Shown: in pieces, positions 1-5,941 of the stretch
How the letters are laid out: each line of letters opens with the position of its first letter
How positions within the stretch are numbered: the first letter of the stretch is position 1
Source: Desulfonatronospira sp.
Lineage (GTDB): Bacteria; Desulfobacterota; Desulfovibrionia; Desulfovibrionales; Desulfonatronovibrionaceae
Direction: 5' to 3'
DNA: 6,680 nt
NCBI GenBank assembly: GCA_003554505.1
Contig: PWGS01000045.1
Location: 1-6,680 of the forward strand
Made by a program: the position numbers and the translations under genes
Notes under the pieces: generated by a model
What the model was told of the DNA's origin: nothing
Database searches by the model: none
The model's input: the letters and a program-made list of their open reading frames with translations, nothing else

Positions 1-29
1 CTGTTGGGGAAGGCCCCACGCAACTTTGG

Positions 30-114
30 CTTTCGGTTTTCTATCGACCCCGATACCGATACCGACCCCGACACCGATGGCCAGAACAAGAGTACACACA
101 AAATGTGCTGAACA
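30..114. repeat. Left copy of a two-block dispersed repeat with hexamer tandem repeat
   Basis: Two blocks recur near the right end of the window in the same order and orientation. Block one (30-58) matches 6095-6124 and includes the identical 13-mer gaccccgataccg. Block two (98-114), acaaaatgtgctgaaca, matches 6219-6235 at 16 of 17 positions. Between them, positions 47-76 form five imperfect tandem hexamers of the form A(T/C)(A/C)CCG. The repeat lies beyond the operon terminator, and I see no credible gene in 1-131. Its role is unknown; it could be a dispersed intergenic repeat family or the remnant of a duplicated upstream region. Confidence 0.6.
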
Positions 115-131
115 GTTACTCTGGTATAAAC

Positions 132-173
132 AAAAAGGCCACGTACTCCCGGCAGGGAGAACGTGGCCTTTTT
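132..173 (-). terminator. Intrinsic terminator of the aromatic operon
   Basis: A perfect 13-bp inverted repeat (132-144 with 161-173) has an inner 5-bp stem (146-150 with 155-159) closing on a GGCA/TGCC loop. The stem is flanked by A5 on one side and T5 on the other, so read on the minus strand it is a GC-rich hairpin ending in a U run. It begins 27 bp past the tyrA stop codon, the expected place for the end of the operon. Its symmetry means it could also stop transcripts entering from the left on the plus strand. Confidence 0.9.
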
Positions 174-200
174 GTCCTGGAGCAAACTCAAAAAACAAGG

Positions 201-977
201 CTATCCCCCCTGCCTGTCACTGAAATTGCGCCACCACCACAGAGCCTTGTCGGTCAAAAGTTCGAATTCACCTGCAGCGCTCAGGTTAAGAAAAGATTTG
301 AAGCGCCGGATCATCTGGCCGGTGTAGGGATTGTCCTCCGCCAGGGACGAAAAAAGCTCCGAGTCCTCATTGAGCATCTTCCGGGCGGCCCTGGCCCTGC
401 GCCTGAATGATGGAGTGGCGAACCTGTCCAGATCGATATCCTGGGGCAGGCTGGCGAAATAGGAGATGGTGGTCACGAAATTAAGGCTCTGGATGCAGGA
501 CATGGCCTGGTCATGCTCCCGGCAGGAACTCATGAAGGTATTCATGCCTCCCCGGGCAAACACATCCTGCACCGCCTGCACGTGCTCTTCCCGGAGATTG
601 TGCCCTGGACACAGAGCCACCTTGAGCTCGTCGTTTCCCGAAGGGCTGGGTCCGAAAAGAGGATGGGTGCCCATGACCGGTCCCTGGTGGTAATGCTGCA
701 TCTTGTTTACCGGGAGGGTCTTGACGGAACAGATGTCCGCCAGGACAAGGGAGCGTGAAAAATACGGGGCCATGTATTCCAGGACCTGGTCCAGGCCGGC
801 CACCGGCACCGCCAGCAGAACCATTCCGGCTTTATCCAGAATACCTGAAAGATCATCCCGGGAAAAAGGCCGGTCCAGGCAGACAACATTCACCCCGCCG
901 CCGGACAGCCTGTCCTTGATGAGCGCCCCCATCTGTCCCCTGGAACCTACCAGCACCAGGTCATTTATACTTTGCAT
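201..977 (-). CDS. tyrA: Prephenate dehydrogenase (TyrA), monofunctional
   Basis: This enzyme oxidatively decarboxylates prephenate to 4-hydroxyphenylpyruvate with NAD(P)+, the committed step to tyrosine, in the cytoplasm. The 258-residue product opens with a Rossmann dinucleotide fold: LVLVGSRGQMG (residues 7-17) resembles the GxGQMG loop of the E. coli T-protein dehydrogenase domain. It continues with LLAVP (54-58), DICSVK (81-86 region) and GTHPLFGP (103-110), whose His105 matches the family's catalytic histidine. EHDQAMSCIQSLNF (154-167) matches the conserved second-domain motif EHDxxMxxIQxL. There is no fused chorismate mutase and no ACT domain, so feedback control through those modules is absent here. 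The ATG at 977 is preceded by GGAG six bases upstream. It follows aroA by 34 bp and is the last gene before the terminator. Prephenate rather than arogenate as substrate is inferred from the family. Confidence 0.93.
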   Translation of the reverse strand: MQSINDLVLVGSRGQMGALIKDRLSGGGVNVVCLDRPFSRDDLSGILDKAGMVLLAVPVAGLDQVLEYMAPYFSRSLVLADICSVKTLPVNKMQHYHQGPVMGTHPLFGPSPSGNDELKVALCPGHNLREEHVQAVQDVFARGGMNTFMSSCREHDQAMSCIQSLNFVTTISYFASLPQDIDLDRFATPSFRRRARAARKMLNEDSELFSSLAEDNPYTGQMIRRFKSFLNLSAAGEFELLTDKALWWWRNFSDRQGG

Positions 978-1011
978 GCATCACTCCAGAAAAAAACCAG
1001 ACCTTCAATTA

Positions 1012-2349
1012 TTATTCGCCTGAAATACCGTAAGCCCGGCGTACTTTGCTCCATTCATCCCAGAAGCCGGGAAAGGACTTGTTCACGCAGCCGGGATGGT
1101 CCAGGACCGCTTTGATGCCGGCCAGCTCATAAAGGGAAAGGCTCATGGCCATGCGGTGATCGCCATAGGTGCAGAACTCCACCTTTTCCCCCCGGGCAAG
1201 ACTGGAGGGCTCAATTACCAGACCATCCTCACGTAGATCGCACCTGCACCCGGCCCTGATCACTTCCTGCTGCACCCCGGCCAGCCGGTCGCTTTCCTTG
1301 ATCCTCAAGTGAGCCACGTTGCTTATCCTGGTGGTGCCTGTGGCCATGGAAGCCAAAACAGCCACAGTAGGAACCAGGTCCGGACAGGTACCCATATCCA
1401 GATCCACCCCGTGCAGTTTTACGGGACTGACCATCACACCCTGCTCGGAACTTTCAACCTCTGCGCCCATGCTTCTTAATATCTCCAGTATACGCCGGTC
1501 TCCCTGCCTGGACTGCATGTCCAGCCCGGCGACCTCCACGGGCATTTCTCCCACCGCGCCTGCGGCCAGAAGATAGGAAGCATTGCTGTAGTCCCCTTCA
1601 ACCCTGTATTTAACAGGGCTCAACACACCCGGCTGCACCACGAAGCGGATCTTGCCCGGCACCACCTTTTCCACCCGGTCCGGATCTTCGTCCAGCCACT
1701 TGCCGTCCCTTAAAACCTGCAGCCGGGCAGGATGTCCAAAACGCTGCATGGTCTGCAGGGTCAGATGCACATAAGGCCAGGAAACAACCTTTTTGCCCCC
1801 GATATTGATCACCAGGGAACTGCCGGCCATGGTAGCGGCCATGAGCATCCCCGAGAGGTACTGGCTGCTTTCCTCCATGCCCACGGTTATCACCCCGCCG
1901 GGCAGGCCGGAGGGCTCTATGCGCACCGGCGGACACCCGTCAAGGCCCAGGTATTTAAAGCGCACGCCCTGCCCCTCCAGACTCAGCCCCAGGCTTTTGA
2001 TGGGACGCTCGTGCATGCGCCCGGCCCCGGAAATCTCGAAGCTGCCCTGCCCTGCGGAGACAATGGCCGCCAGCAGCCTGCAGGTGGTGCCGGACTCGCC
2101 CACGTCCAGCTGCACCGGATCCAGTGACGGGGCTTTGATCCGTCCTCCAAGACCCTGTACCACGGGGGCTGAATCATCTCCTGAAAACTTCGCCCCCAGG
2201 GCCGCCAGACATTCTCTGGTGCGCAGGATATCCTCGCTCACCAGGACATTTTCCAGCTCCGATATCCCCCCGGCCAGCCCCGCCGCCAGCAGCGCCCGAT
2301 GGGAAACCGACTTGGACGGAGGTGCCTGTAGTGTAATTGTTTTATGCAT
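1012..2349 (-). CDS. aroA: 3-phosphoshikimate 1-carboxyvinyltransferase (EPSP synthase)
   Basis: This enzyme transfers the enolpyruvyl group of phosphoenolpyruvate to shikimate 3-phosphate, the sixth shikimate-pathway step. The 445-residue length is usual for the family. The N-terminal APPSKSVSHRAL (residues 9-20) supplies the Lys, Ser and Arg that bind phosphate and PEP. GESGTTCRLL follows at about 85-94, in the position of the family's glycine-rich PEP-site loop, and differs from the NAGTAMRP of E. coli. LRIKESDRLAG and YGDHRMAMS, two hallmark motifs, lie in the C-terminal half. The ATG at 2349 gives the standard N terminus, but no good Shine-Dalgarno precedes it; the upstream bases read gatatgaccct. 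An inserted repeat element ends only 17 bp upstream. Because that insertion separates aroA from pheA, aroA and tyrA depend either on read-through or on a promoter inside the element. The family call is secure; the expression arrangement is inferred. Confidence 0.96.
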   Translation of the reverse strand: MHKTITLQAPPSKSVSHRALLAAGLAGGISELENVLVSEDILRTRECLAALGAKFSGDDSAPVVQGLGGRIKAPSLDPVQLDVGESGTTCRLLAAIVSAGQGSFEISGAGRMHERPIKSLGLSLEGQGVRFKYLGLDGCPPVRIEPSGLPGGVITVGMEESSQYLSGMLMAATMAGSSLVINIGGKKVVSWPYVHLTLQTMQRFGHPARLQVLRDGKWLDEDPDRVEKVVPGKIRFVVQPGVLSPVKYRVEGDYSNASYLLAAGAVGEMPVEVAGLDMQSRQGDRRILEILRSMGAEVESSEQGVMVSPVKLHGVDLDMGTCPDLVPTVAVLASMATGTTRISNVAHLRIKESDRLAGVQQEVIRAGCRCDLREDGLVIEPSSLARGEKVEFCTYGDHRMAMSLSLYELAGIKAVLDHPGCVNKSFPGFWDEWSKVRRAYGISGE

Positions 2350-2365
2350 AGGGTCATATCTTTTG

Positions 2366-2648
2366 GTTGATATTTAGTCACTATTCACCATCTGATAAAA
2401 TTGGTCAATCTAAGCGCACCACTGATATTTAGGGTCCGGGGGCTTTGCAAACTGGGCGTAAACTGTCTGAACGACGTAGGAAGCGTTAATCAAAACCGTT
2501 CAACACCGAATTTATTCAAAGCATCTTATAGGAAATATTCTGGCTATCAAACCCGTGTATAGGTTTTGATTTACGCTTCCTTGGAGTGAGTTTTTACGTC
2601 CTGTTTGCAAAGTCCACGGACCCTGGTGAATAGTTACTGTTGATATTT
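2366..2648. mobile_element. MITE-like inverted-repeat element inserted between pheA and aroA
   Basis: The 10-bp direct repeat gttgatattt occurs at 2366-2375 and 2639-2648, like a target-site duplication. Just inside are terminal inverted repeats, agtcactattcacca (2376-2390) and the complement of 2624-2638, matching at 14 of 15 positions. Further in, 2431-2497 and 2562-2624 form a long imperfect stem with two strong blocks: about 22 bp starting agggtccg (2 mismatches) and 20 bp starting aggaagcgt (1 mismatch). The loop is about 64 bp. No protein is encoded. These are the hallmarks of a miniature inverted-repeat transposable element. The parent transposase family cannot be named from here, although a duplication near 10 bp would fit several IS families. 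The left arm carries about 40 bp (2391-2430) with no counterpart on the right. The stem is not followed by a U run in either direction, so it is not an obvious terminator. Confidence 0.8.
2380..2408 (-). promoter_or_regulatory. Candidate outward promoter of the inserted element, facing aroA
   Basis: On the minus strand TTGACC (2403-2408; 5 of 6 to the -35 consensus) is followed after 17 bp by AATAGT (2380-2385; 4 of 6 to the -10 consensus). The -35 lies in the element's left-only segment and the -10 overlaps its terminal repeat. Transcription would start about 24 bp before the aroA ATG. The match is moderate and could be chance in AT-rich sequence. Confidence 0.35.
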
Positions 2649-2664
2649 ATATGATCCAGTCTCA

Positions 2665-3753
2665 TCACGCCAGAATCTGCGGGCCGTGGGGGTAGCTGCC
2701 CAGCACCCGCATGTAGTAGCAGTTGTCCTCCAGGTCTTTGAGCACACTGGCATAATCATCGGCTGTCAGATCGCATTCCACATCGGCGAAAAACACGTAT
2801 CTCCATTTCTCCGCCCGCAGCGGCCTGGATTCCAGCTTGCGCATGTTGATGCCCTTGACGGACAGAACCTGCAGGGCGCTTACCAGAGAACCCGGTCTGT
2901 CCAGCACGGAAAACAGAAGGGAGGTTTTCTCCCGGTTGCCCACTTCCGGGGGATGGGCGCTTATGATCAAAAACCTGGTCCAGTTGTCCGGCAGATCCTC
3001 TATGGAGTTGCCCAGAACATTGAGCTCGTAAAACTTGGTCAGCTTCTGGTGCCCCACAGCTGCTGCGCCTGGTTCCGATGCCGCCCTGGAAGCGGCCCGG
3101 GCAGTACTCTCGTCCGGGATCACCTCCACCCCGGGCAGGTTGCCGTGAAGCCAGGTGGAGCACTGCTGCAGGGCCAGCGGGTGGGAGTAAATCTTCTTTA
3201 TGGCCTCCAGATCCGTCTCCCGGCTGAGCAGAAAATGGCTGATGCGGCAGAATACCTCGGCATGAATAAAGACCTCGAACTTTAAAAACATGTCCAGGCT
3301 CTGGCCTACGCTGCCCTGCATGGAGTTTTCCAGAGGAATTATTCCCAGTTCTGCCTCCCTGGTGTCCACAGCCCGGAATACTTCCTCCAGACTGTTTTTG
3401 GGGGTGAACCTGGCACTGTGACCCAGGTATTCCACTCCTGCAAAGTAGGAAAATGTTCCTTCCGGTCCCAGGTAGACCACCTTCTGGGGCTGCTGCAGAC
3501 TGCGCGACGATGAAAAGATCTCCCGGTAAATGCTTCTTAAGTGCTCATCCGGCAATGGGCCGGGATTTTTCTGGGCCAGACCGTTTAAGACCTCTTTTTC
3601 CCGAAAAGGCTTGAACACGTTGTCCCTGGACAGGGACTTGATGCCTCCCACCTCCAGACTGAGACCGGCCCGGCGGTTGAGAAGCTCCAGGATCTCCTGG
3701 TCCAGGCGGCTTATTTCGCTTCTGATTCTTTTCAGATTTTCTTCCTGGTCCAT
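2665..3753 (-). CDS. pheA: Bifunctional chorismate mutase / prephenate dehydratase (P-protein)
   Basis: The N-terminal domain rearranges chorismate to prephenate and the second domain dehydrates prephenate to phenylpyruvate, the precursor of phenylalanine. The 362 residues show three modules. Residues 1-88 are an AroQ-type chorismate mutase helix bundle; Arg11, Arg28, Lys39, Arg51, Glu52 and Gln88 fall at the same numbers I recall as active-site residues in the E. coli P-protein. Residues 92-265 are the dehydratase, with YLGPEGTFS (94-102), PLENSMQGSVG (140-150) and the catalytic Thr-Arg-Phe at 259-261. Residues 275-360 are an ACT domain with GSLV (288-291) and ESRP (308-311), the phenylalanine-binding motifs, so feedback inhibition by Phe is expected. 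The frame stays open upstream to 3822, but the ATG at 3753 starts exactly at the mutase domain and lies 2 bp after the aroB' stop, implying translational coupling. The gene is intact. Confidence 0.96.
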   Translation of the reverse strand: MDQEENLKRIRSEISRLDQEILELLNRRAGLSLEVGGIKSLSRDNVFKPFREKEVLNGLAQKNPGPLPDEHLRSIYREIFSSSRSLQQPQKVVYLGPEGTFSYFAGVEYLGHSARFTPKNSLEEVFRAVDTREAELGIIPLENSMQGSVGQSLDMFLKFEVFIHAEVFCRISHFLLSRETDLEAIKKIYSHPLALQQCSTWLHGNLPGVEVIPDESTARAASRAASEPGAAAVGHQKLTKFYELNVLGNSIEDLPDNWTRFLIISAHPPEVGNREKTSLLFSVLDRPGSLVSALQVLSVKGINMRKLESRPLRAEKWRYVFFADVECDLTADDYASVLKDLEDNCYYMRVLGSYPHGPQILA

Positions 3754-3755
3754 GG

Positions 3756-4730
3756 CTATTTTTCCCTGATGTCTTCCTGGATACGCATTCCGAAATGCCT
3801 TCCGGCCTCGTCCGCCCGGCACATGACCTGGTCACCCTCTTTCAGCTTGACCACGCTCACCGGCTTGTTCTCCGCCCCCACCAGGCGGATGGTCTCGGCA
3901 TTCTGCAGGATCACGCTTCCCTGGTGTCCCTCGAACTCGGCACTGATGAGCAGCATGGGCCGGACCTCGGTCTTGATGCGGCCCACCACTGCGGATTTGG
4001 CATCGCCCTGGCCGGATACAATAAGCACCTGGCTGCCTGGACCGAGCTCTTCCAGGTAAGTGGTCCTGTCTCCGGGGAGACAGGCGTATGAATGCACTGC
4101 TCCGGCGTTGATTCGGAAGGGTCTTGGGGCCACGTACGGGTTGGATTCGGTTTCGGCATTCACCAGAAAGGTAAATGCGCTGGAATTGCCCACCAGCATG
4201 CCCTCCGCTGTATTTAAAAGGGAAATAGTATCCACGCATACCCTGTGCCCCAGACCCACCGGGGCTATCCGTGTAATCCTGCCCGGGATCAGGTCCAGCC
4301 TGCCCTGGTCCTGCTTGACCCTGGCGGCGATCTTTTTGAGTTCACCGGCGGATTCTGCATCCACCACAACATAGTCCACACCTTTTTCCAGGATGCCCAG
4401 GGCGGTATCAACCTCCTGCAGGGTGGCGCACTCCATTCCCACCTGGGGGGTCTGGGCCACGATATTTTCCACGGGTATTATCTCCACCCCCCTGGCCAGG
4501 ACCACGTTCTGCCCTGCTTTCAGGGACTGCACCGCCTTTTCCTCGTCTTCCTTTTTTTCTATGCTTAAGAAATTGAAATCCTGCACATCCAGGGCCTGGG
4601 TCCTGCCCAGGGCCTGGATCTTTTCCAGGTCGCTCTGCTGGGCCAGGATGCCGTCCACCCCGGATTCCAGGGCCAGGGTGACCAGTTTTTTATCGAAGGG
4701 AACCGCCTTGAAATATATTTTTTTGGTCAT
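3756..4730 (-). CDS. aroB': 3-dehydroquinate synthase II (AroB' type)
   Basis: This enzyme deaminates and cyclises 2-amino-3,7-dideoxy-D-threo-hept-6-ulosonate to 3-dehydroquinate with NAD+, replacing the classical metal-dependent AroB. The 324-residue product carries the family signatures GLGHRVCVDT (159-168), then GMLVGNSS, the run ETESNPYVAPRPFRINAGAV, and a C terminus HFGMRIQEDIREK. The family was characterised in methanogenic archaea and also occurs in Desulfovibrio-type bacteria. The gene lies 31 bp after the ADH synthase gene, whose product it consumes, and 2 bp before pheA. The ATG at 4730 has AGGA just upstream. No unusual truncation or insertion is seen. Confidence 0.95.
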   Translation of the reverse strand: MTKKIYFKAVPFDKKLVTLALESGVDGILAQQSDLEKIQALGRTQALDVQDFNFLSIEKKEDEEKAVQSLKAGQNVVLARGVEIIPVENIVAQTPQVGMECATLQEVDTALGILEKGVDYVVVDAESAGELKKIAARVKQDQGRLDLIPGRITRIAPVGLGHRVCVDTISLLNTAEGMLVGNSSAFTFLVNAETESNPYVAPRPFRINAGAVHSYACLPGDRTTYLEELGPGSQVLIVSGQGDAKSAVVGRIKTEVRPMLLISAEFEGHQGSVILQNAETIRLVGAENKPVSVVKLKEGDQVMCRADEAGRHFGMRIQEDIREK

Positions 4731-4761
4731 GGTGTTCCTGCACTCGGTTACCGGTTATTAA

Positions 4762-5571
4762 TCAGCTGTTTCCGCCGTTGGCCAGAACATCCATGGCCTC
4801 GTCCACATCCATATCCTCATGCACCACATGATTCAGGGTCTTGACCAGGGAGGTCACATCACTGTGCTGGAACACATTGCGGCCCACGGAAAGCCCGGCT
4901 GCTCCAGCAGCTACAGAGTCGTGCACCATTTTCACCAGATCCCGGTCATTGTCCAGCTTTGGGCCTCCGGCGATGACCACGGGTATGCAGCAGGCCTCCA
5001 CTACCTTGGCAAAACTATCGGAATCACCGGTATAGGCAACCTTGACCACGTCCGCGCCCAGTTCCTCGCCTACCCTGGCGCAGTGACGGACCATGTTCAT
5101 GTCGAACTCGTCCTTGACCTTGGGACCGCGGGCATAAACCATGGCCAGCAGGGGCATGCCCCATTCATTGGCCTTTGTTGCCACCCGGCCCATGTCGCTG
5201 AGCATCTCGCGCTCGGATTCGTCCCCCAGATTTACATGGACGGAAATGCCGTCAGCCCCGAGTTTGATGGCGTCCTCTACGCTGGCCACCAGGGTCTTGG
5301 CATTGGGATAGGGAGAAATGGAAGTGCTTGCTGAAAGGTGAATGATGAGGCCGACGTCGTGTCCCTTGCCCCTGTGTCCGCACCGGGCCAGACCCTTGTG
5401 CATGAGCACGGCGTTGGCTCCGCCCTCGGCGACCTTGTCCACAGTGACCCGCATGTCGATTATCCCGTCAATGGGACCCACGGTCACCCCGTGATCCACC
5501 GGAACAATAATGGCCCGGCCCGTGTTGCGGTTGAAAATCCTCTCCATTCTGATGGTCTTTCCCAGGTGCAT
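4762..5571 (-). CDS. aroA': 2-amino-3,7-dideoxy-D-threo-hept-6-ulosonate synthase (ADH synthase)
   Basis: This class I aldolase-like enzyme condenses 6-deoxy-5-ketofructose 1-phosphate with L-aspartate semialdehyde to give ADH, the first step of the alternative entry to the shikimate pathway. The 269 residues form a TIM barrel related to the DhnA/fructose-bisphosphate aldolase class IA family. Visible landmarks are VPVDHGV (23-29) with the conserved Asp26, the MVYARGP segment with Tyr146, KVAYTGD with Lys177 as the probable Schiff-base lysine, and the phosphate-binding IAGGPK and LSVGRNVFQ motifs near the C terminus. The adjacent dehydroquinate synthase II supports ADH synthase over a plain aldolase. 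The ATG at 5571 has a strong AGGAGG seven bases upstream. It is the first enzyme gene of the operon and lies directly behind the attenuator, so the whole pathway would be gated there. Confidence 0.94.
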   Translation of the reverse strand: MHLGKTIRMERIFNRNTGRAIIVPVDHGVTVGPIDGIIDMRVTVDKVAEGGANAVLMHKGLARCGHRGKGHDVGLIIHLSASTSISPYPNAKTLVASVEDAIKLGADGISVHVNLGDESEREMLSDMGRVATKANEWGMPLLAMVYARGPKVKDEFDMNMVRHCARVGEELGADVVKVAYTGDSDSFAKVVEACCIPVVIAGGPKLDNDRDLVKMVHDSVAAGAAGLSVGRNVFQHSDVTSLVKTLNHVVHEDMDVDEAMDVLANGGNS

Positions 5572-5626
5572 GACAATACCTCCTGATGTTTGAGGGCGGC
5601 AGGTTCAGGCGGACTTTTTTTGAAAC

Positions 5627-5661
5627 AAAAAAAGGGCCGCCGGCTTTTGCCTGCGGCCCTT
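5627..5661 (-). terminator. Attenuator terminator (3:4 hairpin) in the operon leader
   Basis: On the minus strand AAGGGCCGC (5653-5661) pairs perfectly with GCGGCCCTT (5632-5640). After an A/G mismatch, GGC/GCC pairs around an AAAA loop. Seven T residues (5627-5633) follow. This is a textbook intrinsic terminator, yet it stands 55 bp before the first structural gene and after a leader peptide gene, so it is an attenuator rather than the end of an upstream operon. Confidence 0.93.
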
Positions 5662-5773
5662 GGGTTTTTGGATTTTTGTACTTGACTCTAAGGCTAAACT
5701 CCTCCCTTTGGACCACAGGCCTTTGTAAAATAAAAATACCAAAAATAAAAAGAAGTATGGCTGGGCCTAAGGG
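5649..5773 (-). promoter_or_regulatory. Antiterminator and anti-antiterminator pairing regions of the attenuator
   Basis: In minus-strand RNA, GCCUGUGGUCC (5720-5710, codons 23-26 of the leader peptide) pairs over 11 consecutive positions with GGGCCGCAGGC (5659-5649), the 5' arm of the terminator. Nine pairs are Watson-Crick and two are G-U. Forming this antiterminator breaks the terminator. The same segment, as UGGUCCAAAGGG (5715-5704), can instead pair at 10 of 12 positions with CCCUUAGGCCCA (5773-5762), near the start of the leader gene, which frees the terminator. A ribosome stalled in codons 13-20 would sit between regions 1 and 2 and favour the antiterminator; one reaching the stop codon would cover region 2 and permit termination. 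Confidence 0.85.
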
Positions 5774-5786
5774 ATTCGCTTAACAT
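5694..5786 (-). CDS. Aromatic leader peptide for operon attenuation
   Basis: A 30-codon gene begins at the ATG at 5786 and stops with TAG at 5694-5696. The product starts MLSESLRPSH. Residues 13-20 are FYFWYFYF: four Phe, three Tyr and one Trp without interruption, which is very unlikely by chance upstream of a Phe/Tyr biosynthesis operon. The rest (TKACGPKGGV) overlaps the antiterminator segment. Its role is inferred to be ribosome stalling when charged tRNA-Phe, tRNA-Tyr or tRNA-Trp is scarce; the peptide itself probably has no function. I see no Shine-Dalgarno before the ATG (acaaagcttctc), no other start codon in frame before the control codons, and a predicted transcription start at or beside the ATG, so leaderless initiation is likely. 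The poly-T nature of the codons raises the possibility of a low-complexity coincidence, but the matching RNA structures argue against it. Confidence 0.88.
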   Translation of the reverse strand: MLSESLRPSHTSFYFWYFYFTKACGPKGGV

Positions 5787-5793
5787 GAGAAGC

Positions 5794-5823
5794 TTTGTAA
5801 ACACGATTTTTAAATATTGTCAA
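5794..5823 (-). promoter_or_regulatory. Sigma-70-type promoter of the aromatic operon
   Basis: On the minus strand a perfect TTGACA (5818-5823) is followed after 18 bp by TACAAA (5794-5799), 4 of 6 to TATAAT. Sequence above and within the spacer is AT-rich. The expected start is at 5787-5786, the first base or so of the leader ATG. With a 17-bp spacer the -10 would read TTACAA, a poorer match. Confidence 0.7.
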
Positions 5824-5941
5824 CAAAAAAATTAAACAAAATTTTGAAACCGTCATTTTTGCCGTGACAAATCAAACGCTGGGCAGGCGGAACCGGGAAA
5901 AATGAACGTCACTGGCCTGGACTTTCTTTTGACCTCTTCAG

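Noticed and set aside
26..223. Plus-strand frame with an alternating Pro-Ile/Pro-Thr stretch
   Set aside because: The pattern is a by-product of the hexamer repeat; the frame runs through the operon terminator into tyrA.
1793..2377. 194-codon plus-strand open frame
   Set aside because: It is antisense to aroA, is rich in Pro, Ser and Arg as GC-rich shadow frames usually are, and has no recognisable domain.
2431..2624. Internal transcription terminator between pheA and aroA
   Set aside because: The stem is long and imperfect with a 64-base loop and no U run at its end; flanking direct repeats point to an inserted element instead.
2686..3285. 199-codon plus-strand open frame
   Set aside because: It is antisense to pheA, which is unambiguous by motifs; no independent coding evidence.
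3754..3822. Longer pheA start at 3822
   Set aside because: The added 23 residues would overlap the end of the dehydroquinate synthase gene and do not resemble a P-protein N terminus. The ATG at 3753 starts at the mutase domain.
5468..5716. 82-codon minus-strand frame starting with GTG across the leader and the start of ADH synthase
   Set aside because: It spans the terminator hairpin, overlaps the real gene in another frame, and has no family resemblance. Only the 30-codon aromatic frame fits the RNA structure.
5572..5786. T-box riboswitch as the explanation for the leader terminator
   Set aside because: I find no conserved T-box sequence or specifier-loop architecture. The translated aromatic run and alternative helices explain the terminator better.
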